DNA from: Campylobacter concisus
Lineage (GTDB): Bacteria > Campylobacterota > Campylobacteria > Campylobacterales > Campylobacteraceae
Assembly (NCBI RefSeq): GCF_015679985.1
Contig: NZ_CP049239.1
Coordinates: 1,550,001 to 1,614,000 of the forward strand
Reading direction: 5' to 3'
Length of the DNA: 64,000 bases
Of the stretch, positions 48,019-56,851 are shown piece after piece. How positions within the stretch are numbered: position 1 is the first letter of the stretch; the number at the start of each line of letters is the position of its first letter. A program made the position numbers and the translations under genes. The notes beneath the pieces are model-generated. The model was not told where the DNA came from. It did no database searches and worked only from the letters and a program-made list of their open reading frames with translations.

Positions 48019-48987
48019 TTATTTTAAAATAACAAAACCAAGACCAAATTTATCAGTATGCCTATTATAATCAATCAAACTCTCGCCATATCCCGTAAAA
48101 TACTGCAAATAGCCATAAACTCCTGTTGAGAAGATAGGAAACATATATGAAATTTCAGCAGCACCTTTATTTGTTTTATCAAAATGTAAGTTATTTCTTA
48201 GCATTAGGCTAAAAATGTGATCATTAAGGTTGTAGCTAAGCCTTACATCGCCGTGTCCTATGTATTTTAATATATCTTTATTATCGCCCTTATTGCCCAC
48301 TATCATCCAAGCTCTTGGCGAAATGCTAAGCTTGCCAAAAACAAAATCACTTTGCACATAAGCTCTATTCCAGCTTCTTGAATTGCTACCATCTCGTCCA
48401 TTTGACTCATGCAAAAGTCCAAATTTTAGGTTTTTAACACCTATTTGATCCAAATATTTTGGCGAAGCAAAATTTAGAAAAATTTCTGGCTGATAGTTCG
48501 TTTCACGAAATGGCGCTGAAGTTCTTGTTATCTGCCACCAAGATGTCTGCGTGTAGGCTGCTACAAGGCTCTCTCTAAACCCAAATAGGTCATAAAATAA
48601 CGGCTTTGCAAGGCTTATTTGAAACTTAGTTTCAACGCTCTTTCGCTCATTGTTTGGCACATTTTTAGCATAAGTTACCGGCAAAAGGTAGTTAAATTTA
48701 TAAAGCTCGATACCAAGTGCATTTTGTAAATTTTTACCACTTTTATCTTCTCTTAAAAGATCGGCTTGCTTTAGCTTCGCCTCTCTTGGTGCTGGCTCGC
48801 TCTCTTGCACATTTTGTATCACGTTTTGCTCGTTTAAAGAGCTTTTGGCTAGCTCTTTATAAATTTGCATCGCAGCCTTTATGTCGCCACTTTGCTCCAG
48901 CTCTTGTGCCCTTTTAAAATCATCTAACCCACTTGCCACCAAAAAACTAAGACTAAGGCTTAAAAATAATAAAATTTTACTCATCAT
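48019..48987 (-). CDS. pldA: Outer-membrane phospholipase A
   Basis: Outer-membrane beta-barrel phospholipase (OMPLA) that degrades outer-leaflet phospholipid. The 322-residue precursor has a signal peptide (KILLFLSLSLSFLVASG), a short Gln/Glu-rich repeat-like N-terminal helix, and the barrel with the catalytic HESNGRDGSNSRSWNRAYVQ containing His, Ser and Asn of the active site, ending in a strand GLGFVILK. It overlaps the mobA gene by 11 bases. Two adjacent Met codons begin it; either could be used. Confidence 0.93.
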   Translation of the reverse strand: MMSKILLFLSLSLSFLVASGLDDFKRAQELEQSGDIKAAMQIYKELAKSSLNEQNVIQNVQESEPAPREAKLKQADLLREDKSGKNLQNALGIELYKFNYLLPVTYAKNVPNNERKSVETKFQISLAKPLFYDLFGFRESLVAAYTQTSWWQITRTSAPFRETNYQPEIFLNFASPKYLDQIGVKNLKFGLLHESNGRDGSNSRSWNRAYVQSDFVFGKLSISPRAWMIVGNKGDNKDILKYIGHGDVRLSYNLNDHIFSLMLRNNLHFDKTNKGAAEISYMFPIFSTGVYGYLQYFTGYGESLIDYNRHTDKFGLGFVILK

Positions 48988-49552
48988 TTATCTTCTTTTC
49001 TTGGATTTTCTTTGCCATTTCGTATTCGTCAGGGAAATTTACATTAAAAAACTGCTCACTATCTTTAAAATTTACGACTTTGCATTTACAGCTTTTTCTC
49101 AAAAGTCCGATTTTATGCTCATTTTTTAAATAAAACTCATGAGCCAAAGTGACAAGCCTTGGGCTAAAAAAACCACAAAGCGAGTGAATGTGCTCATTAT
49201 CACTGGCCACAACCATGTCAAATTCATCTTTAAATTTAGCAAGTTTTTCTAAGCTTTTAAGATCAAAAAATGGCATATCGGCTGGTATCACAAAAATACT
49301 ATGATCAAAATTTTTAAGAATGGAGTAAAGCGCGAGCATTGGCGAATAGTTATCGCTATTTTCATCTTTTATAAGCTTTAGTGGTGGGCTAAATTTCTCA
49401 AATTTTGAGCTTACATAAACTTCGTCAAAAACTTTACTAAATTTCGCAACCTCATAATGAGTAAGCGTCTTAAAACCACCAAATGGCAAAAGTGTCTTAT
49501 CTTGCCCCATACGCGAGCTTTTGCCACCTGCTAAAATCACGCAAGTTTGCAT
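48977..49552 (-). CDS. mobA: Molybdenum cofactor guanylyltransferase
   Basis: Adds GMP to molybdopterin to make the guanine dinucleotide cofactor used by DMSO-reductase-family enzymes. The 191-residue protein has the nucleotide-binding loop VILAGGKSSRMGQDKTLLPF, VYVSSKFEKF, PADMPFFDL with the metal-binding Asp, and the final VNFPDEYE motif. It supplies cofactor for enzymes such as the molybdoenzyme at 41393. Confidence 0.93.
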   Translation of the reverse strand: MQTCVILAGGKSSRMGQDKTLLPFGGFKTLTHYEVAKFSKVFDEVYVSSKFEKFSPPLKLIKDENSDNYSPMLALYSILKNFDHSIFVIPADMPFFDLKSLEKLAKFKDEFDMVVASDNEHIHSLCGFFSPRLVTLAHEFYLKNEHKIGLLRKSCKCKVVNFKDSEQFFNVNFPDEYEMAKKIQEKKINDE

Positions 49553-49657
49553 CTTTTCCCTTAAGAAAGTTATGGGGCTAAATTTAGCTAAAAGCGGCTT
49601 TGATCTACCAAAAATATGTGATAAAAACTTATTTTTGTTTATGCTACTTGTGAAATT

Positions 49658-50146
49658 TTAAGCCTGCTTTGCCCTTTTCATTGTTAAAAATTCCTCGTAG
49701 CGACGATCAATGATAGCTTTGATCAAGGCATAGTTTTCTTGTGAGTTTTCTATATAAAAATAGGCGTTATCAAAGTATTTTTCACCAAATTTTTTCGAAA
49801 CAAAATCCGTATAATCCTGCAAATACCAACCATATATTTTGGCGAATTTTGTCCGATCAGTCGTATAGTAAGCTTTTGCAAAGGCTTTACCAGCAGTATT
49901 TAGCTCCGCACCTCCAAGTACACCGTCCATAGCATCAAAAAGATACTGACGATAGTTAAAATTTTCGTCCATCTGTGCTATATCATCCGCAAAATCTACT
50001 GCAAATTCCTTTGAATAAAATTTGTGTTCCATGCACCAGCGAAAGAAAAATGCAATGTGTGTCGCACCATTTTCATGCAGTATATCAGTCGGCGCATCTT
50101 TCGCACCCCAGTGCCATTTTGCTTTGTCATATATTATATCTGGCAT
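49658..50146 (-). CDS. DUF7832-type protein of unknown function
   Basis: A 162-residue soluble, mainly helical protein rich in aromatic residues. The N-terminal IYDKAKWHWGAKDAPTDILH and NGATHIAFFFRWCMEHKFYS segments match, from memory, a family of small proteins with the YDxAKWHxxG...GxHIGxFLxWxxxxGL pattern (DUF7832), often found in scattered accessory positions. No signal peptide. It is transcribed alone. Function is unknown, and the family name should be confirmed. Confidence 0.65.
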   Translation of the reverse strand: MPDIIYDKAKWHWGAKDAPTDILHENGATHIAFFFRWCMEHKFYSKEFAVDFADDIAQMDENFNYRQYLFDAMDGVLGGAELNTAGKAFAKAYYTTDRTKFAKIYGWYLQDYTDFVSKKFGEKYFDNAYFYIENSQENYALIKAIIDRRYEEFLTMKRAKQA

Positions 50147-50244
50147 TTTTATCCTTTTAAAATGCTCAATTTTACTAAAACCATCTTAATCGCAGTAAAA
50201 ATCATGGCCATTTTATCCATTTGCTTGCTATGATTAAAAAAAGA

Positions 50245-50250
50245 TATAAT
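50245..50250 (+). promoter_or_regulatory. Probable -10 box for the SemiSWEET gene
   Basis: TATAAT within AAGATATAATGGCG, 25 bases before the start codon; AAGGAG follows as ribosome site. Confidence 0.5.
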
Positions 50251-50274
50251 GGCGCTTTTATTTAAGGAGAAGCA

Positions 50275-50532
50275 ATGAGCGAAAAAAATCTACAAATTTT
50301 AGGCTGGATTGGCACATGCCTATCAGTTGTTATGTACTTTTCATACATCCCACAAATAATGGGCAACCTTGACGGCAACAAGACGCCTTTTATACAGCCA
50401 CTGGCGGCTGCACTAAACTGCACAATCTGGACAAGTTACGGTCTATTAAAAGCTAAAAAAGACTATCCACTTTCTGCTGCAAACTTCCCAGGCATAATCT
50501 TTGGTCTTTTGGCTACGATAACAGCGTTTTAA
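50275..50532 (+). CDS. SemiSWEET-type sugar transporter
   Basis: An 85-residue protein with three transmembrane helices and the PQ-loop motif in FSYIPQIMGNLDGNKTP, followed by PLAAALNCTIWTSYGLLK, the Asn/Trp pattern of SemiSWEETs. These work as homodimers that let sugars pass down a gradient. It is a single gene with its own promoter and a strong terminator. Campylobacter generally uses few sugars, so the substrate is unclear. Confidence 0.87.
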   Translation: MSEKNLQILGWIGTCLSVVMYFSYIPQIMGNLDGNKTPFIQPLAAALNCTIWTSYGLLKAKKDYPLSAANFPGIIFGLLATITAF

Positions 50533-50542
50533 TGCGCTGATT

Positions 50543-50595
50543 TAGTTGTTGTGGCGATTTTATATAAAACATTATTTGCTTCGCCGCAACAACTA
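50543..50595. terminator. Bidirectional terminator
   Basis: TAGTTGTTGTGGCGA (50543-50557) and TCGCCGCAACAACTA (50581-50595) pair over 15 bases with one mismatch around an AT-rich loop, between two converging genes whose stops lie 10 and 2 bases away. Confidence 0.7.
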
Positions 50596-50597
50596 AT

Positions 50598-51065
50598 TTA
50601 TAATGTTTGCGCTATTTTGGCTAACTTTTCTTTAATTATATTGCCTTTTGAGCTTAGCGAAAAGATCATTTGCACTAGCTCCTCAGTTGTTGCCTCTATT
50701 CTTTTGTCATCACTACCTAAAGTTCTGAATTTGTTTAGGATAAGCGGACCAAATTCTTGATATGTGGACATAAAATCCTTATAGTCCTCTTGCAGTTCTG
50801 GTGCGTAAAAACTGATAAGCGAGTGTAATTTACCAATTTCAAATTTTGGATTTTCTATATTTAAATTTGGATTTATTAATAAAGCTACTTTGTAATGTAT
50901 TCCCCCTAAAATATCCCCTACTATAATAAACGCTTCCTCTAGCTTTTGTTGCCTGAGTTTATTTTTCTCTTTTTTCGTGTTTAGATTAGCATACACCCAT
51001 TGCGCACACATTGTTAGGACTGCACCAAGTACAATTTTCAATAAGTCAGATATCGAACTATCCAT
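50598..51065 (-). CDS. Hypothetical membrane-anchored protein
   Basis: A 155-residue protein with one N-terminal hydrophobic helix (LLKIVLGAVLTMCAQWVYANL), a short Lys-rich coiled stretch and a helical soluble domain. No domain recognised. Its coding style (fewer AAATTT codons) differs slightly from its neighbours. It lies directly after leuC on the same strand, 8 bases apart, but shows no functional link to it. Confidence 0.6.
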   Translation of the reverse strand: MDSSISDLLKIVLGAVLTMCAQWVYANLNTKKEKNKLRQQKLEEAFIIVGDILGGIHYKVALLINPNLNIENPKFEIGKLHSLISFYAPELQEDYKDFMSTYQEFGPLILNKFRTLGSDDKRIEATTEELVQMIFSLSSKGNIIKEKLAKIAQTL

Positions 51066-51073
51066 ATTATTTT

Positions 51074-52339
51074 TTATAAGTCCCTTGGATCGGCGATTTT
51101 ACCTGCTATGGCTGAGGCTGCTACAACTGCTGAGTTGGCTAGATAAATTTCACTCGTTCTATCGCCCATACGGCCGACGAAATTTCTATTTGTCGTCGAG
51201 ATACAGCGCTCATTTGCACCTAAAATTCCCATATATCCGCCAAGGCAAGCACCACATGTTGGGTTACTCACGACCGCTCCTGCTTCGATGAAAATATCGA
51301 TTAAGCCTTCTTTCTCGGCAGCTCTTGCGATCTTTTGCGTCGCTGGAGTGATGATGAGCCTTGTTTTGCGGGCTACTTTTTTGCCTTTTAAAATTTGTGC
51401 TGCGATTCGAAGGTCGCTTAGGCGGCCATTTGTGCATGAACCGATAAATGCTTGATCAATGGCTAAATCGTCACGAACCGCTTGTCTTACGCTCTTGCCG
51501 TTGCTTGGCAAAAATGGATATGCGATGACTGGATCAAGGTTTGTGACATCGATCTCTAAAATTTTGTCGTATTTTGCACCCTCGTCTGAGTAGAAAAATT
51601 TTGGTTTATCGCGTAAATTTTTATCTTTTAAAAACTCTTTTGTGATCTCATCAACCGCGATGATACCGCTCTTTGCACCAGCTTCGATCGCCATATTACA
51701 CATTGAAAATCTATCATCCATGCTAAGGCCCTCTATTACCTCACCGCTAAACTCAAGCGCCTTGTAAAGTGCGCCATCAACGCCTATTTGGCGGATGATC
51801 TCAAGGATAAGATCCTTGCCATAAACGTGCTTATCAAGCTTGCCTTTAAAGACGACCTTGATACTCTCAGGCACTTTAAACCAGTTTTTACCAGTGATCA
51901 TCGCATAAGCTAGGTCGGTGCTACCCATGCCGGTGCTAAATGCTCCAAGAGCGCCGTGTGTACAGGTGTGGCTGTCTGCGCCGATGATGACGTCACCTGG
52001 GATGACTAGCCCCTTTTCAGGCAAAAGCGCGTGCTCGATGCCCATATCTTTTTCATCAAAATAGTTTTTAAGGTCGTGTTTGTAGGCAAATTCGCGTGAA
52101 ATTTTGGCTTGGTTGGCGCTTAAGATATCTTTTGTCGGGATGTAGTGATCCATCACGATAGCAAAGCCGTCTGGATTGGCTAGCTTTTTAGCGCCGCTTC
52201 GCTCAAACTGCTTGATCGAAATAGGTGTCGTGATGTCGTTACCTATGATCATATCGATCTTGCTTTCGATGATCTCTCCAGCACTTACCTCTTTGCCAAC
52301 GTGATCTGAAAATATTTTCTCGGTGATAGTTTGTTTCAT
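51074..52339 (-). CDS. leuC: 3-isopropylmalate dehydratase large subunit
   Basis: Aconitase-family large subunit that isomerises isopropylmalate in leucine synthesis. The 421-residue short form has TITEKIFSDHVGKEV, MDHYIPTKDILSA, VIIGADSHTCTHGALGAFSTGMGSTDLA and the cluster-binding Cys in GSCTNGRLSD and NPTCGACLGGY. The LeuD small subunit gene, needed for activity, is not adjacent or elsewhere in the window. Homoaconitase of the same family is an alternative but less likely. Confidence 0.9.
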   Translation of the reverse strand: MKQTITEKIFSDHVGKEVSAGEIIESKIDMIIGNDITTPISIKQFERSGAKKLANPDGFAIVMDHYIPTKDILSANQAKISREFAYKHDLKNYFDEKDMGIEHALLPEKGLVIPGDVIIGADSHTCTHGALGAFSTGMGSTDLAYAMITGKNWFKVPESIKVVFKGKLDKHVYGKDLILEIIRQIGVDGALYKALEFSGEVIEGLSMDDRFSMCNMAIEAGAKSGIIAVDEITKEFLKDKNLRDKPKFFYSDEGAKYDKILEIDVTNLDPVIAYPFLPSNGKSVRQAVRDDLAIDQAFIGSCTNGRLSDLRIAAQILKGKKVARKTRLIITPATQKIARAAEKEGLIDIFIEAGAVVSNPTCGACLGGYMGILGANERCISTTNRNFVGRMGDRTSEIYLANSAVVAASAIAGKIADPRDL

Positions 52340-52422
52340 AAATTTCCTTTAAATTTTGAGGCGATTTTAACGAAAATTGCTAAATTTAAAGAAAATTTAC
52401 TAAGCCAAAAGGCCTAGTAAAT

Positions 52423-54537
52423 TTAGAATTTAACGCTAGCTGTTAGCATAAACTGACGAGCATAGCCTGGTTGTATCGGTATGATATTAGCATCCGTACC
52501 AGTAGATGAGGACGTATAATAAAGCTTGTCGGTCAAGTTTTTGACGTTAAATGAAAAATTCGTCTCGTAGCCCGCGATCTTGGTATCGTAGCTGATGAAA
52601 GCATCATAAACAAGTGCACTATCCATCTTGAATGCCGTTCCTGCTGGTACTGCAGATAAATTTGTCCTCATGTAGTAGGTGTACCATGAGCCAAAATACC
52701 TAGCTCCGCCGCCGATCCTTAGGCCTTTTGCGCCTAGATGGCTAAAGTCGTAGTTAGCAAAGAGGCTGGCTTGGTGCTTTGGCGTAGCTTCTAGCGGTTT
52801 GCCCACTAGCACGGCAAACGCTCCGCTATCCTTTCGCACCTCAGTTTTTGTGAATGCGTAGCTAGCGCCCACGCTTAGTCCTTGCGTCACGCGGCCGTTA
52901 AAGTCAAACTCAAATCCTCTAGAGCGCGCCTCGCCCACTGGCGTACTCACGCCACTTACGGTACGCATGATGTTTTTCTTATTGATATTAAAAACCGCCG
53001 CACTAGCCGTTATGCTATCGTTTTGAAATTTAGATCCAAACTCTATACTTTTGCCCTCTTCAGGCTTTATATCGCCGATATCGCCTTTCATAGCCATTTG
53101 CGGATTGAAACTTTGTGCGTAGTTGGTATAGACCGACCACTGAGGCGTTAGTAGATATAAAAGCCCAGTTTGCCACGTAAATTTGCCATCTTGCTGATCT
53201 GTGCTATTTGGCCCACTGGTTGTGCCGCGAGCTACTTGGTCGTAGTATTCATACCTAGTTCCTAAAGAATAGATTAAGTTTTCAGTTAAATTTATGCTAT
53301 CTTGTGCGTAAAATCCGATCGTTTTTAGCTTTTGGTACTGGATGCTTGACTCCCTGGCAGTTGGTAGTCCTACTCTTCCATAGATAGGATGATATATGTT
53401 TATGCTTAAGTGGTTACCCGTATCTTTTAGGCCACCTGGTCTATAGCGGTAGTATTCCTTTGCGTCGATGCCAAAGAGCAAGTTGTGTTCTATCTCACCT
53501 GTTTTAACATAGCCGTTTAAATTTAGTGATCCAGCATGTGTGCGGTGGATAAATCCGTCGTAATATTCGTTTCGCCTAGTTGCTGTGCCATTATTTAAAT
53601 TTACGTTCATTAGCCTTATGTGTCCGTACTCGTGCTTTGAGCGAGAAAATGCATAAGCGCCCTTTAGTAGCCAGTTTTCGCCGAGATTTTTCTCAAAATT
53701 TACATCTAGCGTGTCAAGCTTTGTTTTTAGCTTATTAAATGGCTCATCAAGGCGTCTTTTCTTATCTATGGGTAGTAGCTTGCCAGTGCTTGGAATGAGA
53801 TACATGCCTCGGTCGATCGGATCGGTCGAGCGTGTGTGCGCATAGGCAAAATTTATGCGGTAGTCATCGCCTTTATACGAAAGCGATGGCGCAAAGAGAA
53901 CATTTTTATATTCGCCAAACTCTCTCCAGTAGTCCTTTTGCATCGTATCAAATATAAATCTATACGCAAATCCACTCTCTGCAATAGGTCCTGTGGTATC
54001 AAAGCCTGTATTCCAGTAGTTGCGGTTGCCGATGCCCGCCCAAATTTCGTTTGAGAAGTCGTATTTTGGCTTTTTGGTGACCATATTTATGATGCCGCCA
54101 GGTTCTTGCGCACCGTAGAGCAAGCTAGAGGGGCCTTTTAGCACCTCGACACTTTCTACGGTTTTGTTAAAACTATGCATGACGCTAGCAGACACGCCGT
54201 TTCGCATGATCGAGCCGTCGCGTCCGCCACCAAATCCTCTTTTTATGATCGAATCAAAGATGCCGCCCGTGGTGTTGCCGTAGCTAACGCCGCTTACATT
54301 TTGAAGGCTCTCAGCTAGGGTCTCTGGCTTTTTATCCTTTAGCTGCTGCTGGGTTACAACGTTTACCGTCTGCGGGATCTCAAGAATTGGCGTATTTGTC
54401 TTGCCTACCTCACTCGTTGTGGCTCTGTAACCATCATCTGCGCTATCTTCAATGTTAATTCCATCTAAGCTTACATCAGTAGCATTTAAAGCAGAAATAG
54501 CAAAACAAAGCACCGCACTAATGCGAAATTTATTCAT
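52423..54537 (-). CDS. TonB-dependent siderophore receptor
   Basis: A 704-residue outer-membrane receptor: signal peptide (FRISAVLCFAISALNA), plug domain (TPILEIPQTVNVVTQQQLKD, SIIKRGFGGGRDGSIMRNG, VEVLKGPSSLLYGAQEPGGIINMVTKKP) and a 22-strand barrel ending in ARQFMLTASVKF with terminal Phe. The plug belongs to the FhuA/FpvA siderophore group (ferrichrome or hydroxamate-like), but the ligand is unknown. A Fur box lies just upstream. No ABC transporter or TonB genes are nearby. Confidence 0.92.
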   Translation of the reverse strand: MNKFRISAVLCFAISALNATDVSLDGINIEDSADDGYRATTSEVGKTNTPILEIPQTVNVVTQQQLKDKKPETLAESLQNVSGVSYGNTTGGIFDSIIKRGFGGGRDGSIMRNGVSASVMHSFNKTVESVEVLKGPSSLLYGAQEPGGIINMVTKKPKYDFSNEIWAGIGNRNYWNTGFDTTGPIAESGFAYRFIFDTMQKDYWREFGEYKNVLFAPSLSYKGDDYRINFAYAHTRSTDPIDRGMYLIPSTGKLLPIDKKRRLDEPFNKLKTKLDTLDVNFEKNLGENWLLKGAYAFSRSKHEYGHIRLMNVNLNNGTATRRNEYYDGFIHRTHAGSLNLNGYVKTGEIEHNLLFGIDAKEYYRYRPGGLKDTGNHLSINIYHPIYGRVGLPTARESSIQYQKLKTIGFYAQDSINLTENLIYSLGTRYEYYDQVARGTTSGPNSTDQQDGKFTWQTGLLYLLTPQWSVYTNYAQSFNPQMAMKGDIGDIKPEEGKSIEFGSKFQNDSITASAAVFNINKKNIMRTVSGVSTPVGEARSRGFEFDFNGRVTQGLSVGASYAFTKTEVRKDSGAFAVLVGKPLEATPKHQASLFANYDFSHLGAKGLRIGGGARYFGSWYTYYMRTNLSAVPAGTAFKMDSALVYDAFISYDTKIAGYETNFSFNVKNLTDKLYYTSSSTGTDANIIPIQPGYARQFMLTASVKF

Positions 54538-54569
54538 TTAACATCCCTTAAAGAAAATTTAATATTATA

Positions 54570-54588
54570 AAAATAGTTATCATTATAT
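54570..54588 (-). promoter_or_regulatory. Fur box upstream of the TonB-dependent receptor
   Basis: On the minus strand ATATAATGATAACTATTTT matches the Fur consensus GATAATGATAATCATTATC at most positions, about 35-50 bases before the receptor ATG. Iron-dependent repression is expected. Confidence 0.7.
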
Positions 54589-54771
54589 AAAAATATATTT
54601 TAAATTTTTATGAAAAAAATTTACGAAAAATTTATATTTTAATAACATTACAAATAAAATATTTGTAAAAATTAAACATGGATCAGAAAACAGATTTTTA
54701 CTATTCTTGTCATAGCTAGCGATAAAGCTTTTATTAAAACATTTTTGCAACATTTCTGATATAATCCCCAC

Positions 54772-56094
54772 ATGAAGTACGCACATTTAGTTCAAATAGC
54801 AAGTTATTTATCAAATTTTACAAAGATAAACCAAGCAAAACGCATTAATGATATGGCTATTTTGATCGAATTTAATGGCGAGAAGATTATCTTTGATCTA
54901 AACAAATCAAACTCCTCTATCTACAAAGATGACGAGCTAAAAGAAGCAAAAATCTATCAAGCACCTTTTGATAATGTGCTAAAAAAACGCTTTAATGCCT
55001 CGCATATAAAAAGCGTTGAATGTTTAAAAGACAATAGAATTTTAAAATTTATCTGCACGCAAAGTGGCGCATATAAAAGTGAAAATTTTATCCTCTATCT
55101 TGAATTTACAGGTCGCTTTACAAATGCTGTGATAACTGATGAAAACAACGTAATAATCGAAGCGTTAAGACACATCGATAATAGCTACCGAAAGATAGAA
55201 ACTGGCGAAGTTTTAAGAGAGCTTCCAGCTATCACCATCAAAGAAAAACCGTGCGAGCCCATAACTGACTTTGAGGCGTTTTTTAAGAGCGAAGCGGCCA
55301 GAGTAAATGAGTCCAGGATAGTTGGCTTAAAAGAGGCGAAGCTTGCAAGCGTACAAAAAAAGATAGATAGCATGAGCGAAATTTTAAACTCACTTGAAGA
55401 CAAAGATGAGCTGATGAGAAAGAGTGAAGAAGCTGCGAATTTAGGATCACTTTTGCTTGCAAATTTGGGAAATTTTAAGGGCTATGAGAGAGAAATTTGC
55501 CTGAAAGATTTTGATGGCAACGAGATAAAACTAACTCTTAGCGATACTCCAAAAAACAGCGCAAATGAGTTTTACGCAAGATCAAAAAAGCTTCGCGCAA
55601 AAGCCCTTGGCGTGGAGATAGAAAAGAGAAATTTAAAAGAAAAAATCGACTTTTTTGAAGGACTAAAATCTCTTTTAAAAGAAGCGAATAGTCTTTATGA
55701 GCTTGAAATTTTAAGCCCAAAAAACAAGGCAAAACAAAGAGATAGACACATAAAAGATGTAAGTGAAAATACTGAAATTTTTTACGTTAGAGAGTTTAAG
55801 ATTTTAGTTGGTAGAAATGAAAAAGGCAATATAAATTTACTTGATCTTGCTAAAAAAGATGACATCTGGCTTCATCTAAAAGACGCCCCAAGCGCTCACG
55901 TTATCATCAAAACAAATAAGAGCAAGGTACCCGAAGATGTGCTAAAAATGGCAGCTAAATTCTGCGTGGAATTTAGTGTAAAGGGAGCTGGCAGATACGA
56001 GGTAGACTATACTAAGCGTGAAAATTTAAAACGTGAAAACGGCGCAAATGTCACTTACACAAACTACAAAACGATCATCATAAATAAAGGCTAA
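54772..56094 (+). CDS. NFACT family protein (RqcH-like)
   Basis: Ribosome quality-control factor that binds the 50S subunit with a stalled peptidyl-tRNA in relatives. The 440-residue protein has an NFACT-N-like region, a central coiled coil (about residues 180-320, LKEAKLASVQKKIDSMSEIL, EKRNLKEKIDFFEGLKSLLKE) and the NFACT-R domain (DUF814) near the C-terminus: FKILVGRNEKGNINLLDL, KKDDIWLHLKDAPSAHVIIK, VKGAGRYEVDYTKRENLKR. It is shorter than Bacillus RqcH (about 570), as is usual in this group. No poly-alanine tailing function can be shown. Confidence 0.86.
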   Translation: MKYAHLVQIASYLSNFTKINQAKRINDMAILIEFNGEKIIFDLNKSNSSIYKDDELKEAKIYQAPFDNVLKKRFNASHIKSVECLKDNRILKFICTQSGAYKSENFILYLEFTGRFTNAVITDENNVIIEALRHIDNSYRKIETGEVLRELPAITIKEKPCEPITDFEAFFKSEAARVNESRIVGLKEAKLASVQKKIDSMSEILNSLEDKDELMRKSEEAANLGSLLLANLGNFKGYEREICLKDFDGNEIKLTLSDTPKNSANEFYARSKKLRAKALGVEIEKRNLKEKIDFFEGLKSLLKEANSLYELEILSPKNKAKQRDRHIKDVSENTEIFYVREFKILVGRNEKGNINLLDLAKKDDIWLHLKDAPSAHVIIKTNKSKVPEDVLKMAAKFCVEFSVKGAGRYEVDYTKRENLKRENGANVTYTNYKTIIINKG

Positions 56095-56096
56095 AA

Positions 56097-56441
56097 ATGG
56101 CAGTAACACCTTTAGGAAATAGTAACTTTATAAATCAAAATGCCCCAGTAGTATCGCAAGTGCATGCAAATCAACAAGCTAGATTTGATATGCAGTCTTT
56201 GATGGCAGCTGAGCTTGCCTCGCAACAAAGTGAAGAAATCAAAGAGGTACGTCCGATGGAAGAGTCTTATAAAATAGACCCTGAAAAGGAGCATGAGCGC
56301 CAAAAAAATGAAGAAGAGACAAGTGAGTTTGAGAGCGAAAAACAAAATTCAAGAGATAGTGACGAAGAAAATTTGGACGATATAGCAGATAATGAGGAAA
56401 TAGTGCCTAGCGAACATCATATGCTTGACATAACTATTTGA
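56097..56441 (+). CDS. Hypothetical acidic, disordered protein
   Basis: A 114-residue protein rich in Glu, Asp, Ser, Gln and Asn with no predicted membrane segment or known domain (MAVTPLGNSNFINQNAPVV; RPMEESYKIDPEKEHERQKN). It begins 3 bases after the RqcH-like gene, with AAGGCTAAA before the ATG, so it shares that transcript. It looks largely unstructured. Function is unknown. Confidence 0.55.
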   Translation: MAVTPLGNSNFINQNAPVVSQVHANQQARFDMQSLMAAELASQQSEEIKEVRPMEESYKIDPEKEHERQKNEEETSEFESEKQNSRDSDEENLDDIADNEEIVPSEHHMLDITI

Positions 56442-56483
56442 TACCTAAACACCCCAGCCCCACAAACGCCACATCTCAAGTCA

Positions 56484-56705
56484 GTGATACTCCCCCAACA
56501 CCTAACCCTCCTTCAAATTTTTAACGCAGTAAATGATAAAGAAAAACTTTTCAAGATCCACTCTGACTCACCTAAAGCCTGCCCACTTGGTAGCAAGATC
56601 GAGGGACTCTTAACTGGTCACTTCCTAAAAGCACAAGAAGCTTTAGAGGATAGTTTAAGAAACATTACTTTACAAGATCTATTGGATGAACTTATTAATC
56701 TATAA
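56484..56705 (+). pseudogene. C-terminal remnant of an Rrf2 family regulator
   Basis: The frame reads LTLLQIFNAVNDKEKLFKIH, then PKACPLGSKIEGLLTGHFLK, AQEALEDSLRNITLQDLLDE and LINL*. This is the C-terminal half of an Rrf2-type regulator (the PxCPxG...L...F...A...LxxITLxDLL pattern). The N-terminal winged helix that should precede it (about 75 residues) is absent: the frame is open only back to the stop of the preceding gene. The GTG start is not convincing. This is therefore a decayed gene. Confidence 0.7.
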
Positions 56706-56851
56706 AAATTTAAAAAGTTGACAAACTAAGTTATAGAATTTAAAAAGTAGGCAAATATATAAAAACCAATCTATTTTTTATTAGGAACGCTATGCGCTCC
56801 TAACTATTTTTATATACTTTATGTAAGAATTTTTATAAATTTCTAGATTTA

